A stretch of DNA of 64,000 bases from NCBI GenBank assembly GCA_028554755.1, contig JAPTOF010000016.1, positions 3,571,001 through 3,635,000 of the forward strand. Direction: 5' to 3'. The translations under genes and the position numbers were made by a program. Numbering within the stretch: position 1 is the stretch's first letter; the number at the start of each line of letters is the position of its first letter. This DNA comes from Cordia subcordata. Taxonomy: Eukaryota > Streptophyta > Magnoliopsida > Boraginales > Cordiaceae. The notes under the pieces are model-generated. The model was not told the DNA's origin. It saw only the letters and a list, made by a program, of their open reading frames with translations, and did no database searches. Of the stretch, positions 24,716-36,279 are shown piece by piece.

Positions 24716-26701
24716 ATGAACGTGTCATGGCCTAGTAGTAGTAGCAGCACCACCGCAGATGGCGGCAACACGGCGGCGGTGATGATGGAGTCCTTCATGT
24801 CCTCATCCTCCGACACGTTGCCGCGGTTCTGGCCTCCACCAGCTCCTCCTCCGATGAGTAGTGCTGGTGCTGGTGGTAGTTCTTCATTACCTGTTATGGA
24901 CCCCACAGCCTCCAGAGCCGGTGGCGGCGGGGTGGTGCTGGCTCAAAACCAGGCTTTGTTCAATTCAGAAACTCTGCACAAGAGGTTTCAGACGCTGATA
25001 GAAAATGCTAGTGAGAGCTGGACTTATGCTATCTTTTGGCAATCTTCCGGGGTAGTTGATTGTTCTTCTTCGTCGGGCCCGGTGGTGTTGAGCTGGGGCG
25101 ATGGGCATTACAAGGGCGAGGAGGACAAAACGAAGCGCAAGACGAGTTTCACTTCCATGGCGGAGCAGGAGCATCGGAAGATGATTCTCCGGGAGCTTAA
25201 CTTGCTGGTGGGCACAGCCGATGACTCGGTTGATGAAGAGGTTACAGACACTGAATGGTTCTTTCTGCTCTCCATGGGGCAGTCTTTTGTTAATGGTTCC
25301 GGGCTTCCGGGCCAGGCTTTTTATAGCTCAGGCCCGGTTTGGGTGGCTGGTGCGGACAGGCTGTGTAATTCTCACTGCGAACGGGCCCGACAGGGCCAGG
25401 GGTTCGGGCTTCAGACGATGGTTTGCATACCGACAGTGAATGGAGTGCTTGAGGTTGGCTCGACCGAGTTGATTTTCCAGAGCCCTGATCTGATAAACAA
25501 GGTTAGGTTCTTGTTTAACTTCAGTAACAACATGGGAACGGATTCGGGCCCGGGTCCCGATTCTTGGCCCGTTCAGCCCGAGGACGACCCGTCCGCGCTC
25601 TGGCTGACTGATCCCTCGGATAATTCAGCTGTGAATACCCTCCCAGGGAGTTCTATTCCTTCTACTAGTACTGTTACTCATAATCCAAGTGTAGGAATCC
25701 CTCAGAGCCAGGGATATTTCACCAGGGAAATGAATTTTTCGGATTATGGAGGAGATACAGGTAGTGTCAGGAATGGGAACTCGCATACTTGTAAGCCCGA
25801 ATCCGGGGAGATTCTGAACTTCGGCGAGAGTAGTAAGAAGATGGGTAGTAGTACAAGCAACGGAAACAGGAAAACATATCCCGGCCAGACAATATTCCGG
25901 ATCCCAGAGGAGAGCAAGAACAATAAGAATAGGAGTAATAAAGAGGAAGGGATACTTTCTTTTACATCAGGGGTGATTTTGCCCTCTTCATCTATGGCAA
26001 AGTCGAGTGGTAGGGATGGTGTAGATTCCGAACATTCGGATCTTGAAGCGTCTGTGGCGAAAGCACCGGAGACTAGTAGAGTTGTGGATCCAGAAAAGAG
26101 GCCTAAGAAGAGAGGGAGGAAGCCGGCAAACGGAAGGGAAGAGCCGTTGAATCACGTGGAGGCGGAGAGGCAGAGGAGGGAGAAGCTGAACCAGAGATTC
26201 TATGCACTCAGAGCAGTGGTTCCAAATGTGTCAAAAATGGACAAGGCATCACTCTTAGGGGATGCTATTGCTTATATCAGTGAGTTGAAATCCAAGCTTA
26301 AGGACAGAGAGTCGAACACACAGGATTTGAGGAGCCAACTGGAGTCCTTGAAGAAAGAATTAGACAGCAAACAATCCCGAACTTCACCTCCTCTGCCACC
26401 CAAAAACAATCCCACAAAGCCGAGCCAGAGCCACGAGGGAAGCAAGATCGAGGACATGGAAGTAGACGTGAAAATCATCGGCTGGGACGCGATGATTAGA
26501 ATCCAATGTAGCAGAAGGAACCACCCGGCCGCAAGGCTAATGTCGGCTCTCATGGAGCTAGACCTGGAAGTGAATCACGCGAGCGTATCGGTCGTGAATG
26601 ATTTGATGATCCAGCAAGCTACCGTGAAGATGGGTAGCAGACTGTACACACAAGACCAACTTAGAATATCATTAACATCCAGAGTTGGTGAAACTCAGTG
26701 A
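24716..26701 (+). CDS. MYC2: MYC2-type bHLH transcription factor
   Basis: Nuclear activator of jasmonate-responsive genes. In this family JAZ repressors hold it inactive until jasmonate triggers their removal, and it recruits the Mediator subunit MED25. The 661-residue protein has the expected order. The JAZ-interaction domain is about residues 79-110 ([20 protein letters not shown]). The acidic activation segment is about 168-182 ([15 protein letters not shown]). A long bHLH-MYC N-terminal domain runs to about 270. A basic nuclear signal is at 461-470 ([10 protein letters not shown]). The bHLH domain is 479-528 ([17 protein letters not shown], with the H-E-R DNA contacts intact). An ACT-like dimer domain is about 583-650. 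No intron, as usual. An in-frame ATG at 24635 would add 27 residues; ATG 24716 (MNVSW) is preferred because the family N-terminus starts there and its context is better. MYC3/MYC4-like paralogy is possible. Confidence 0.95.
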   Translation: MNVSWPSSSSSTTADGGNTAAVMMESFMSSSSDTLPRFWPPPAPPPMSSAGAGGSSSLPVMDPTASRAGGGGVVLAQNQALFNSETLHKRFQTLIENASESWTYAIFWQSSGVVDCSSSSGPVVLSWGDGHYKGEEDKTKRKTSFTSMAEQEHRKMILRELNLLVGTADDSVDEEVTDTEWFFLLSMGQSFVNGSGLPGQAFYSSGPVWVAGADRLCNSHCERARQGQGFGLQTMVCIPTVNGVLEVGSTELIFQSPDLINKVRFLFNFSNNMGTDSGPGPDSWPVQPEDDPSALWLTDPSDNSAVNTLPGSSIPSTSTVTHNPSVGIPQSQGYFTREMNFSDYGGDTGSVRNGNSHTCKPESGEILNFGESSKKMGSSTSNGNRKTYPGQTIFRIPEESKNNKNRSNKEEGILSFTSGVILPSSSMAKSSGRDGVDSEHSDLEASVAKAPETSRVVDPEKRPKKRGRKPANGREEPLNHVEAERQRREKLNQRFYALRAVVPNVSKMDKASLLGDAIAYISELKSKLKDRESNTQDLRSQLESLKKELDSKQSRTSPPLPPKNNPTKPSQSHEGSKIEDMEVDVKIIGWDAMIRIQCSRRNHPAARLMSALMELDLEVNHASVSVVNDLMIQQATVKMGSRLYTQDQLRISLTSRVGETQ

Positions 26702-26930
26702 TAAAATTGCCGACCAGGCTGCAAGCCCTTGTACGATATATGTATTTCAGCTTCTGCTTCATAGTTTTAGAATAGTTGAGGACTTAAAAAGAGTTGGAAG
26801 GCTCAGCAGTTTTCGGCTTTCCACCTATTTCTGGTTTGCTTATCTGTTTAGCTTCAGCCTAGTATCTATTGCACACAAATGTAAGACTCGGTAAATTAAT
26901 AAACTGATGTCTTCTGTATTGTATTTCCTT
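26702..26930 (+). other. MYC2 3' untranslated region with polyadenylation signal
   Basis: Follows the stop codon. A canonical AATAAA lies at 26898-26903, about 200 bp downstream, with T/G-rich sequence after it. The transcript end is inferred. Confidence 0.5.
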
Positions 26931-27149
26931 TCTGTTCATGATTCTAAACTCATACAAAGTTCTGATGAGTTCTCAAAGTACGTAAGCATTTAGCAGAAAC
27001 ATTATTTGTTCAGAGTAATAAACCAAGATGGAATATGCAGTCCCGTGAGTTCTATTTTACTTTCCTTCAGAGGATCTCAGTCACGAGTTTTGTCGTCATC
27101 ATGGGCTTAAATATTTACGTTGCTCATTTCGTGTTAAGTTATATCTTTT

Positions 27150-27640
27150 TTGTTATATGAGAAGCCTAAGGTCCGTTGCATAACCATCCTTCCAGGGATT
27201 GTGACCCCTCTTTTATCGTTTCCAACAAAGAATACAACTGTTATGAGATCTCAGCAAGCATTCCAAATCCAATACCACAGCTCTTGGCTACCCTATTCAC
27301 GCGCCTCAAAGTGAAACTCCTCCAGTTGAGAACTAATTTGCAATCTTCCATGGTGGGTCTTAAGAGGACTAAATCGTGAATGTGAGTCATTCATTAATTG
27401 AAAGGTAGTCAAGGAATCTGTTTCAATACCGAGGTTATCTAACTCAAAGGACTCAACTATGCAAAGTGGCCCTCCGAGAAGGCAATAATCTCAGCTCTAT
27501 TATTATTATTAGTCAATAGAAAAAAGGTTCACAGCGAAACCAGCATTCCAATCACTCTGTTCATCTTTGAAAATTCTGCCAACTCTTACCAACCCAGCTC
27601 ACCTTACTTCGGTTCCAAATTGCTAGGACAACTGATTCCA
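27150..27640 (-). pseudogene. RNase H-like (RVT_3) relic, uncertain
   Basis: Read on the minus strand across three frames, this stretch gives fragments in the order of a plant RVT_3 RNase H domain: AEIIAF.EG, then IETDSLTTFQLMND, then a VNRVAKSCG-like piece where the family has 'ANKVAHxLA'. No frame stays open for more than about 60 codons. Likely the tail of a LINE or a domesticated RNase H gene; weak evidence. Confidence 0.3.
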
Positions 27641-27649
27641 AAATATTTG

Positions 27650-28790
27650 GACGCTGTGTACATTGAACCTTTGCAGTTGTTTTTCACGCCTGTGTTGTCC
27701 TTTTTTTATGGACACAGGACATGGATAAGACATATCTCATAACTGCTGGAGTTAAATCGATGGACCTTTTTTCTGATGAGCAATCACTTGGGATATTTTT
27801 GTTATCTGCGTTCTTTTTGGATTTTTATACCACTCACCTCCATTTTAAGGATGCAGTCTGTGGTTGCTATTTGCCAAACATGATTTTGTATAGCATTTTA
27901 TGTGCTAGTGTATACACCAATTTAGTCAAGAAAATGCTCGGCCTCGAGACTCTTAGTTCACAAGCCAATAGAATTTTACTATCTATTCCCCCCTAGCAAA
28001 ACTGGATTTTGTCATAGTTGACGCATCCTAATTCAGTACTTATTTGGGTGTTTATAGATATTTGAAAGAAGAAAAATTTCATTAATTCTTTTATTTTGGG
28101 TACTTATAAATGTTACCAAACAGCCTATATATATATTCACTCCTAAAAAAAGCCACTTGTTCTGGTAGTGATTGTATGACTCACACATTCACCTTGATAA
28201 TGTAATAAAAACTATTAGAGGCTGAGATCACTATTATTTTTTATTTATTTATTTATAAATCGATAAGAAGGTATGTACAACCAAAAACTATATTAATCTA
28301 TAAAAATTATATTTTTAATGGTCAACATGTATATGTATCCACAACGAAATTGTAGGTCCTCGTCAGTCTGTGAATCTGGTGGATAAGTTCATCTCTATTA
28401 ATCAATAATGAGGGCTCTTTTCTTTCATATAATTGATTGAAGACTTCTACCGGTGAATAATTTTAATATTTTAAATAGGTTGTGGTGAGATCCGAATTAC
28501 GATGTAGACTCCGATATCATGTTAAGATATTACATTATTTGAAAGTGTAAATTATATTGGTGTATCTATTTGTTATGTTTTAAGGATGACTTAATTAACA
28601 ATAACGACACTGAACAATATTAATTGGTGGAAGTGGACTTCAACGAACCAAACGGATTAAGAAATAAAACCATGTTTAGCATGTGAAATTAGTTAATAAT
28701 AAGGTCATGTTGTCAAATGACCCACCTCTTGTCCATTTTAACGTCCCATTGCATGCAACCTTATTTTTTTCTACCATATATTTTTGTGAA
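27650..28790. other. Intergenic sequence
   Basis: A 91-codon frame at 27721-27996 has hydrophobic stretches but no recognisable motif. Nothing else is supported. Confidence 0.4.
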
Positions 28791-28791
28791 G

Positions 28792-28794
<3 letters not shown>

Positions 28795-28846
<52 letters not shown>
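28795..28846. repeat. (TA)26 microsatellite
   Basis: A 52 bp uninterrupted TA run. Confidence 0.97.
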
Positions 28847-28849
<3 letters not shown>

Positions 28850-28850
<1 letters not shown>

Positions 28851-30406
28851 GTGAACAATGACCTATACAGGAGGAACCGATAGGGGCCACTAATTTTTTC
28901 CCCTTATTTTTAATTCTTGGGATTATACTGGTGGTCAGCTTATTAAGCTCATCGTGCGTTACACAATCATCATGGATGATGATTATCACTAGGACAAGCT
29001 AGTGGTGAAACAAGACAAATTTTCATAATCTTCTGCATCTTCTAGTTTCCGCATCATTGTCAAGATTTGATGATCTTAAATATTTAATATAATTTCTTTA
29101 GAGTCAAAATTTATCGGCTCGAAATAAAAATCATTTCATAAAGTAGTTGAAAGGGAAAACTAGAATTAAGAATGGTAAGATAGCAAGTGGTTGCTTATAA
29201 TTATGCCTTGATGATGGGGCCTTATGGGAAGGGCCTAGCCCAATAGGGGCAACACACCTCTCTCTTTAACCAAACCTCTGTATCGACTGAATTATTCTTT
29301 TGGTCTAATTGATGGAACCGGTGAACCATGCCAGCTGGTTAGATGTGTGAAGCAAAGACTCATTGTGTCTCTTCTATTTGACCCAGTCTTTTCTTTGTTT
29401 TTTTTGTAGAGAATCACCTACTGAAAAAAGGGGGCTGGCCTACAGAAAGGCTTTCTGCTGGACCAATCTTTTGGTGTTACCAAACACCAAACAATTAAAA
29501 AATTATTTTCCAAGAAAACTTTTTCCACCGAACAAATGGAGTTGAAGTTCAAAAATCACAAATTACCATAACCTTTTCCTACTATTGTTAGACTCGAATA
29601 ATTCTTCACGGACATTAAAGTGTAATATTGTAAAATAATTCTTCACGGATATTAAATTGTAATATTGTAAAACTAGTTACAGAAAAGATAATTAATTTAC
29701 TTAAGGAAATATTATAAATTGTGTTGTCAGTTAGACAGACACAAGATTTTAGCGAAGAGTTGTAGTGGCGGTTTTAAAATTCCATCTATAACTAAAATAA
29801 TAATCACCTAACCCTCCCTCCCCCCCCCCCCCCTTTTGTTAGTGCAGGAAAGAAAGAATAAAAGTTTCAGGAATTTGAGTTTGGAAATAATGCTATTTAG
29901 AAGAACTTATAAAGTTTAACATATATAACTTCCCAAATTTAGATAAAAAATTTGAAAAATTCAAGCATAACATTCGTTTTCTTTGGCAGCTGAAAAATTA
30001 TTGATTATCCATGCAGTAACCTCAAATTTGCAGGTTACAGAGACGCTCACCCGACCATGCAAGTGATTCAGAGTCATAGTTACTGTATATCTTCGTCCCA
30101 CAAACATGAGCTTGGATTCTTTTCTTAGTTGTCCCAAAGAAATTACAGTTTCATTTCCTTTTTGGAGGATAATTAACTTATTTTCTTTATATGTCCAATC
30201 TAAAATGCATCTTTGACGTTAAATATGCACTATTGATTGCCACTAACTTGATTTATCTAGTATTAAATGAAAGAATATATTTTAAAAAAATTGAACAAAA
30301 TTTATCGTCATCTTCATTAAGTATATATATCTTTTCTGCCGTAACTAAGTAATCAATTTAGGAGTCAGAGCTTCTCTAAGATCATCTCCTGACAGGGACA
30401 TGAGCA
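28850..30406. other. Intergenic sequence with a poly-C run
   Basis: No gene is seen. A run of 14 C lies at 29820-29833. A pair of 'aaataattcttcacgga.attaaa.tgtaatattgtaaaa' direct repeats lies at 29597 and 29634. Confidence 0.5.
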
Positions 30407-30414
30407 CATTTAGA

Positions 30415-30831
30415 CAGTGGCGAAGCTAGGACCTCGTGGTCAAGGAGTGCACATTCACACATAAATTCTTTACAAAAATTTAAAAATTAATCATAAAATA
30501 TATAATAATTAATATAATGATGCAATACACAAAAATATAAATAAGTAAATAAAATACAGTAAATAGAACTACAGTTTATAAAGGTCTTCCGACATAACTT
30601 TATATTTTGAAATCATTGTCTATTTAATTTACTACTGAAGTAAAAAAATATATATTTCTTTATATAAGTGACTATTCATTAATTTTGTTTTTGCCAAAAA
30701 AAATCCAGGAGGTGCCAAAAAATTAAGAGGTGCACGTCATATAATTTTACCTCTTATTATAAAATAAAAAATAAATGTAATAGTAATATTTATTTTTGCC
30801 GAAAAATCCAATATACGTGGCTCCGCCACTG
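30415..30831. mobile_element. hAT-type MITE
   Basis: Terminal inverted repeats CAGTGGCGAAGCTAGG and (complement) CAGTGGCGGAGCCACG. Perfect 8 bp target-site copies CATTTAGA lie at 30407-30414 and 30832-30839. An 8 bp site and CAGTGGCG ends identify a hAT superfamily non-autonomous element. It is 417 bp and non-coding. Confidence 0.92.
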
Positions 30832-30839
30832 CATTTAGA

Positions 30840-32300
30840 ACATCTTGAAGGCAATCATAGCTCCAAGACAAGATAAGACCATAATTAACTAGCCAATCAA
30901 CATATTTGTTGCCATCCAATTAGACATGTAAAATAGAAAAACTAGGATGAGTATTAATCATTTCTTTTCACACTCAAGCTATGTGAGAATAGTAGGAGGC
31001 TGGAGGTAGTATTTATAAGTCAAAGGGCATACACAAAAACAACAATGGTCCAGTTTTCTCATAGGAATTACCCTTCAAAACAATCGCAAATTATAGATCT
31101 CTAGAAGGTTCCTACAATTAAGATCACCTCTGAATAAAGTAATTCCTTTTTGTTATCGGTATCAATAACACAAAGTACGTTAGACATGGATGGCATATGA
31201 CATTCGTGTTGTTAACAGTGCCATGACATGTTCTTATAGGTGTTCAATCCTTGTGCTATAGCTGCCTTAGCAGGGCGTTGACATTCCTTGATTTATATCA
31301 AAAAAGCAAGATTTCGGGCAAGAGCTAAGTGCCTGATCCTTCCCGTTTTCAAGCGTAACGTTCGTCTACCATTTATGAAGTGATTATCAGCCTATTAGGC
31401 TTGGTCTTCAGTAGTTTGGGCTATTGCAGCCCAATGCACAAATAGTACCCACCTGTGAGACATCAGTGTGTCAAATAAATTAGGGAGGACAAAGACACCA
31501 AAACCCATTACTCCGTTAGGCCCTGGCAACACATTTGAACAATAAACAGTCTCCAATATTACATTGCGATCAGCACATTCAACTACGTGAAAATCACACA
31601 CTCACTTTCCTTTTTCCTTTTTTTTTTTTTTGGGCCTCCTTGGCTGCCAGACAATATTGATATAATGGTTTCTTATTTAAATTTTAACAAAAAAAAAAAT
31701 GACTCTAAATTTCTTAACTTATCGACTGGGGACAAAATATTCAGACAATGACTTAGACGATAGGTTTAATCAAATAATTTTAAACGTGTGTAATTCTTAT
31801 GTCAACTAAATGGAGTGTTCAAGAGTCATCAAACTAATTACACATACATGAAATCTTGCCATTAATTGGAGAGTTGGAAACATCCTTCATAGTTGAGGAT
31901 CTGGTGGTGTCTCAAATAATTCATGAAAATGCATAGTGAGTCAAAATTTTAGTTTTGGTTTGCTATTGTATGTAAAATGGTTGTACACTTGTACTGAGAA
32001 AAATTTCTTGACCTATTCGCGTCTCTAAAATATTTAAATTGTGAAAAACGATGAAACACGTTCATACGGAGCCTACATTATATTTTTCTCACATAGAAGT
32101 TCATAAAATTTAAAGTCACTTAATAAAATCATAGGCTACTTACGAATTGATTTTTAGGATAAAATTTTAGAATTTTTCACTTCGTATCAGAGCTGAAGTT
32201 ATGGATCAGTAATATTTGTCCCTCCCGTCATTTTCATTTTCTCAGCTGCCAAAAAAGCACAAAAATTGGGGTGTTGTATAAGTTTATTGATTAAAATTCA
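30840..32300. other. Intergenic sequence
   Basis: No gene or bounded element is supported. A 68-codon minus-strand frame at 31395-31601 shows no known motif. Confidence 0.4.
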
Positions 32301-32306
32301 ACAACT

Positions 32307-32390
32307 GGGGTGGTGGCTCGGTTGGTTAGTGCCTAGGTCTCGTAGCTTTTTAGGTATCCTGAGGTTGAGAGTTCGAGCCTGTCTCACCCC
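32307..32390 (+). repeat. tRNA-derived SINE head
   Basis: An 84 bp tRNA-like unit. The ends GGGGTG and CACCCC pair as an acceptor stem. A box A lies at 'tggctcggttggttagtgcc' and a box B at 'agagttcgagcct'. It is followed by pyrimidine runs and not by a tRNA gene terminator. The anticodon arm is irregular, so it is read as a SINE or tRNA pseudogene. Sequence differs from the SINE family at 44603, 56576 and 58216. Confidence 0.6.
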
Positions 32391-32580
32391 TTTCCTTTTT
32401 TTTTGTTTTTTGGTCAACACAGCAAAAGTGATTCCATTAAACTCCATCGATTTTTATAAGAAAGTTAAGTATATCTTATTCTCTCACCCCATTCCTTTCT
32501 TTTTTTTTTTGGTCAACAGAGCAAAAGTGATTCTATTAAGCTCCATCGACCTTTTTAAGAAAGTCAAGTATATCTGATTA
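32383..32580 (+). repeat. About 100 bp tandem duplication of SINE end plus LINE tail
   Basis: Two copies, 32383-32482 and 32483-32580. Each runs from 'ctcacccc' through a T run and 'ggtcaaca.agcaaaagtgattc' to 'aagtatatct'. The right copy continues directly into the LINE relic, whose poly(A) tail on the minus strand is the T run at about 32498-32510. Confidence 0.75.
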
Positions 32581-33471
32581 TACAAGAAAGTCCCCAAAAT
32601 TCCAAGTATTCCTAATACATAAATTCAGTGGACTATTTCTAAGCTTTCTGCTACTCGTAATTTTAATTGTAATAACCTCGATAATATTATAAAAAAATAT
32701 CCTCCTCTGTACAAAAAAGCCCCGTATGAATTCTTCTATTTCGTTCGTACTAAGTCTCCGCAATAATGGCACCGAAAAAGAGTTGGAATAGAGTTACTTG
32801 TAGGCTTTTTTCTTTACCGAAACCGTTGCCCCATATATTCAAAGTTCCCTAATCGAGTTCCAAATCACCTAACTCAAGCATATCCAATCCTTTCTTCCAC
32901 ATTCTTTTAACAAAACCACAATTAAAAAAAAAAAAAAAGTGTTGTCTAACTTCTGCAAGCCAATGATACATAACACAGGTATAGGAATCTACAATACCCC
33001 ACAAGACCAATCTAAATTTTGTAGGAAGTCGATCTAAATAAGCCACTCACGACAAAAAGCTATGCTTGTTGATCCTAACTTTGCTCCAGACGAGTTGATG
33101 CCAACTGACAACATCAAACTTTTTACGAAAAACATCCCATGCAGAACTAACAGAAAAAATTCCTGAAGGATGTCCTGCCCATGTACTCCTTTGCAGTCTA
33201 CTGTTAGATAGCATGGTGAACCAATGTTTAGCATCATCCCTCGCTTTAAGAATCTTTTTCCATTGCCAAGATGCACTTGGAGAAATTCTAATATCCCAAA
33301 AGTCTCTACCCTTCGAGTAACAGCTGGAAACCCAACGCGACCAAACTGAATTTGGTATTAACAAGAAGGTGCCAAATCCTTTTCCAAAGAAAAGCTACAC
33401 TGATATTTTCAACTCATCTAATCCTAGGACCACCTTCCTCTTTCTTTCGGCAAATGTATTCCCAACTCACT
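32581..33471 (-). pseudogene. LINE ORF2 3' part with zinc-binding domain (broken)
   Basis: Read leftward from 33471 this gives KVSWEYICRKKEEGG, then WSRWVSSCYSKGRDFWDI. The reverse-transcriptase zinc-binding (zf-RVT) domain follows, with FSVSSAWDVFRKK, WSKVRINKHSFLSW and a fainter tail. It matches the C-terminal half of plant L1-type LINE ORF2 or a non-LTR reverse transcriptase gene. Frameshifts near 33340 and 33050 and stops near 32850 break it. The conserved cysteines of the zinc site are largely lost. The upstream part continues at 33709. Confidence 0.8.
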
Positions 33472-33474
33472 TTA

Positions 33475-33705
33475 GGGCATGTTTGAATTGGCTTTTTTTC
33501 ATAAAAAAGTATTTTTTTTTCCTTTAAAAAAGTTACATTAAATTTGCAATAATTATTTGATTTGGCTTTAAAAAAAGTTGAAACTTTAAAAAAAGCTCAA
33601 ATACAGCTTTTTTTAGAAACCAGAATTTTTAACTTTTAAAAAAAAACTGTTTTTCAAAAGCTGTTAAAAAAAAAACTTTTGAAAAAAGCCAATCTAAACG
33701 AGCCC
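33475..33705. mobile_element. Tourist-like MITE inserted in the LINE
   Basis: Termini GGGCATGTTTGAATTGGC and GCCAATCTAAACGAGCCC are inverted copies. TTA lies at 33472-33474 and 33706-33708. Removing the element and one TTA rejoins the LINE frame as ...SKAKVSWEY, so borders are exact. TTA sites and GGGC...GCCC ends fit PIF/Harbinger (Tourist). The interior is T and A runs able to fold on itself. Confidence 0.9.
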
Positions 33706-33708
33706 TTA

Positions 33709-33880
33709 GCCTTACTAGCTGACTCCGTTGATCCCTTCCATAGGAAGGCGGAGAATTTACTCTCAAGCCCCTGTATGGTAGATTTAGGACGCATAAACAC
33801 TGACTTAATGGGCACAGTTCTACTTTCCATACTAAGACATTTGGAAGTCCAATGCTCAATTTTATGAATAACTTTTTTCA
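33709..33880 (-). pseudogene. LINE ORF2 fragment upstream of the MITE
   Basis: Minus-strand frame with KVIHKIEHWTSKCLSMESRT, MRPKSTIQGLESKFSAFLWKG and SASKAKVSW. This is the segment just before the zf-RVT domain in plant LINEs ('I..W..K.LS..GR...I..VL', 'FLWKG', 'KVSW'). It ends near 33880; the reverse transcriptase core is missing. Confidence 0.75.
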
Positions 33881-34147
33881 GTTATAAAGCTGCAAGTTGC
33901 TTTAGAAATACGCTATAGAAGTTTGCCTTCTTGATTATGTGGGTGCTAGAATTTACAATTTGCTATTCAATCTCACAAAAATATTCTTATTTATTACATG
34001 TGACAGGTTAATACTAATAAGGATAAGTTTGATCTTTCAATACTATAGTTAATGGTATCAAAATATTAACTAAAAGGGACTGATTATACTGCCTTCTAAA
34101 AAATATAGAAAAATTATGTAATAAGTTTCAAAATATAAGATACAGTC

Positions 34148-34281
34148 AACTAATTAGAGAAATCATAGACAACTAATTAGAGAAATCATAGACAACTAAT
34201 TAGAGAAATCATAGACAACTAATTAGAGAAATCATAGACAACTAATTAGAGAAATCATAGACAACTAATTAGAGAAATCAT
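34148..34281 (+). repeat. 23 bp minisatellite, 5 full units plus a partial
   Basis: Unit AACTAATTAGAGAAATCATAGAC (written as AACTAATTAGAGAA plus ATCATAGAC) repeats at 34148, 34171, 34194, 34217, 34240 and, partially, 34263. Copies are identical, so expansion is recent. It contains the palindrome CTAATTAG. Confidence 0.96.
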
Positions 34282-34299
34282 ATTTTATACCACTATTTA

Positions 34300-35625
34300 T
34301 TAATATTATTGTCATAGTCATATTTCTGTCGTCAATGTATGAAATTATTACTATTTAACTCCACCCCCCACCCCCCACGCCCTCCGCCCCAACCCCCCCA
34401 CATTTGTTTGAAACATGCATCATGCGTGCATATATACTTTTATATTTTACGTATTAGAAAATATCAGTATTCCACATTAATTAATAATGAATTTGGAGAC
34501 CACAATATAATATCTCGAATTATTTATATAATCATATCCGATTTTAAAAAAGAAACATTGTATTTCTTAACATTACACATCTGATTCTAGTTTACTCAGA
34601 AGCCAAGATGATATCCAGGATGACCTTTTGGCGCTTGTATTTTCTTCTCTATTCTCTAATAGGTATGAATGCTTTAAATTATTAGTTACTCAAAAAAAAA
34701 AAAAGGAAAATAAAGCAATAGGCATGTTCACATATTGAATTATCAAATCTTATTTGACATTGGCCAAAGGAGAGAATATAATTAAAAATGCTAAATTAGA
34801 TACTTTATTTAGGATCGAAAACCTTTCATAAGAGACTACCTTAAAAAAATGTAAGATAATGTTTTTATGACATTAGATTATATTTTATTTTATTTCATGT
34901 CTCAGATCAATTCTCTAGGTTCATAAGATATATTACTATATTAAATCAGAAAAATAATTGAGACAAAAAATAAAAGTTTTCGAGTTATTTCACAACTGTT
35001 ATTCTCACTTATTATATACTCATTATATTGTTTTCAGACTTAAAAGAACCAATCATTACAACTTTCTTCAATTCAATTCCTCTTCATTATGTCGTATAAA
35101 AATATATAGAAAGACTAGCCAATATATTTGACGAAAGATGATGAAACGAAGGGATGGTAAAATAGCCGCGTAATTATGGAAAAAGAAAAAGTGTCTCCTC
35201 GCAAAAAGGGTCGCAAAGTAGAAGAAAGATTTAGTTTTATTTGGTCATACTAGTAAACAGGGGGGGCAGGCGGGCGGGGGGGGGGGGGGGATTTGTCTTC
35301 CCAACAAAATAGTTGCAAACCAAAAGCAAGGTCTTGCTAGTTTTACTAGGTCTTCCAACTTGAGCTTATTCTTCCAATATTCTACTTTGTTTCAAAACAT
35401 TGAATACAAATCAAGGCCAAACATCCTTTCACTAATTAAATCACAAAAAAGTATATGTACTTGCTTTTCCCTTCATTGTCCACTTGGCTGAAAATGTTGA
35501 CCCCCCAAAAGAACACATTGGTTGAATTTCCACCAAACATTAGCCCAACATTCTTTTTTGACCACATAAATCCACTCATTATTACATTTTTAAATTCCAA
35601 GACATTTCATATTAAGAGGACTAAT
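34300..35625. other. Intergenic sequence with C-rich and G-rich tracts
   Basis: A C-rich tract lies at 34363-34400. A G-rich tract at 35260-35290 is G7, then GG, GGG and G15. No gene is supported. Confidence 0.5.
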
Positions 35626-36274
35626 AGTCTGTTTGGAATAATTTTATTTAAAATTTGATAAATATCTTATCTGATAAGTATTTTATAAAAAATAAATGTC
35701 TCATACAATAAAGCAGTTTGGTTTGTTAATTGAAATACTGTTATAAGTTACTTTGATAATAATGTTATCAATTTTGACTCATGATATTTTAATTTTATAA
35801 TTAAATAACAAATATAAAATATAAATATTAATTAATTTTTATTTTAGTTTTAAAAATTTTAAAATTTTGAAATTTTAATTTTTAATATTTAATTTTTAAC
35901 ATTTTTTAATTTTTAATTTTTTAGTTTTTAAATTTTTATTTTTTATTTTATTTTTTTAATTTTAAATTTAAAATTTTAATATTTAATATTTTATTTTTAA
36001 ATTTAAAATTTTTATTTTAAATTTAAAATTTAAAATTTTCTTTATTTTAAATTTTAGATTTTTAAATTTTTATTTTTAATTATTTTTTAACTAATAAGAT
36101 ATAAGATAAGATATAAATACCCTAAATCCAACTTATTTTTTATAACTACAAATAAGACATCTTATGAAAAGTATCTTAGAAGTGTCTTATAATAAGCTGA
36201 TAACAAACAATCTTTTTTACATAAGTTGTCAAATAAGATAAGTGTCTTATAATAAGCTCCAAACAAACACAGCA
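35626..36274. mobile_element. Tourist-like MITE with extreme AT core
   Basis: Left arm 'agtctgtttggaataatttta' and right arm 'ataagctccaaacaaacacagca' are loosely inverted. The right arm is followed by TTA. It carries repeated 'gtgtcttataataagct' words. The core 35780-36090 is nearly pure A/T ('attttaaatttaaaa'). A partial relative is at about 23847-24010. Confidence 0.55.
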
Positions 36275-36279
36275 TTACT

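Noticed and set aside
31395..31601. 68-codon minus-strand frame
   Set aside because: No recognisable motif, no splice partners and no repeat identity, so a real gene cannot be supported.
32307..32390. Possible functional tRNA gene
   Set aside because: The acceptor ends pair and boxes A and B exist, but the anticodon arm is irregular and no T-run terminator follows in tRNA fashion. A SINE or pseudogene fits better.
34148..34281. Regular repeats that could suggest a CRISPR array
   Set aside because: Units are directly adjacent with no unique spacers, and the genome is a plant's.
35780..36090. Possible matrix-attachment or origin-like AT core
   Set aside because: It is the low-complexity interior of a MITE; composition alone does not support a function.
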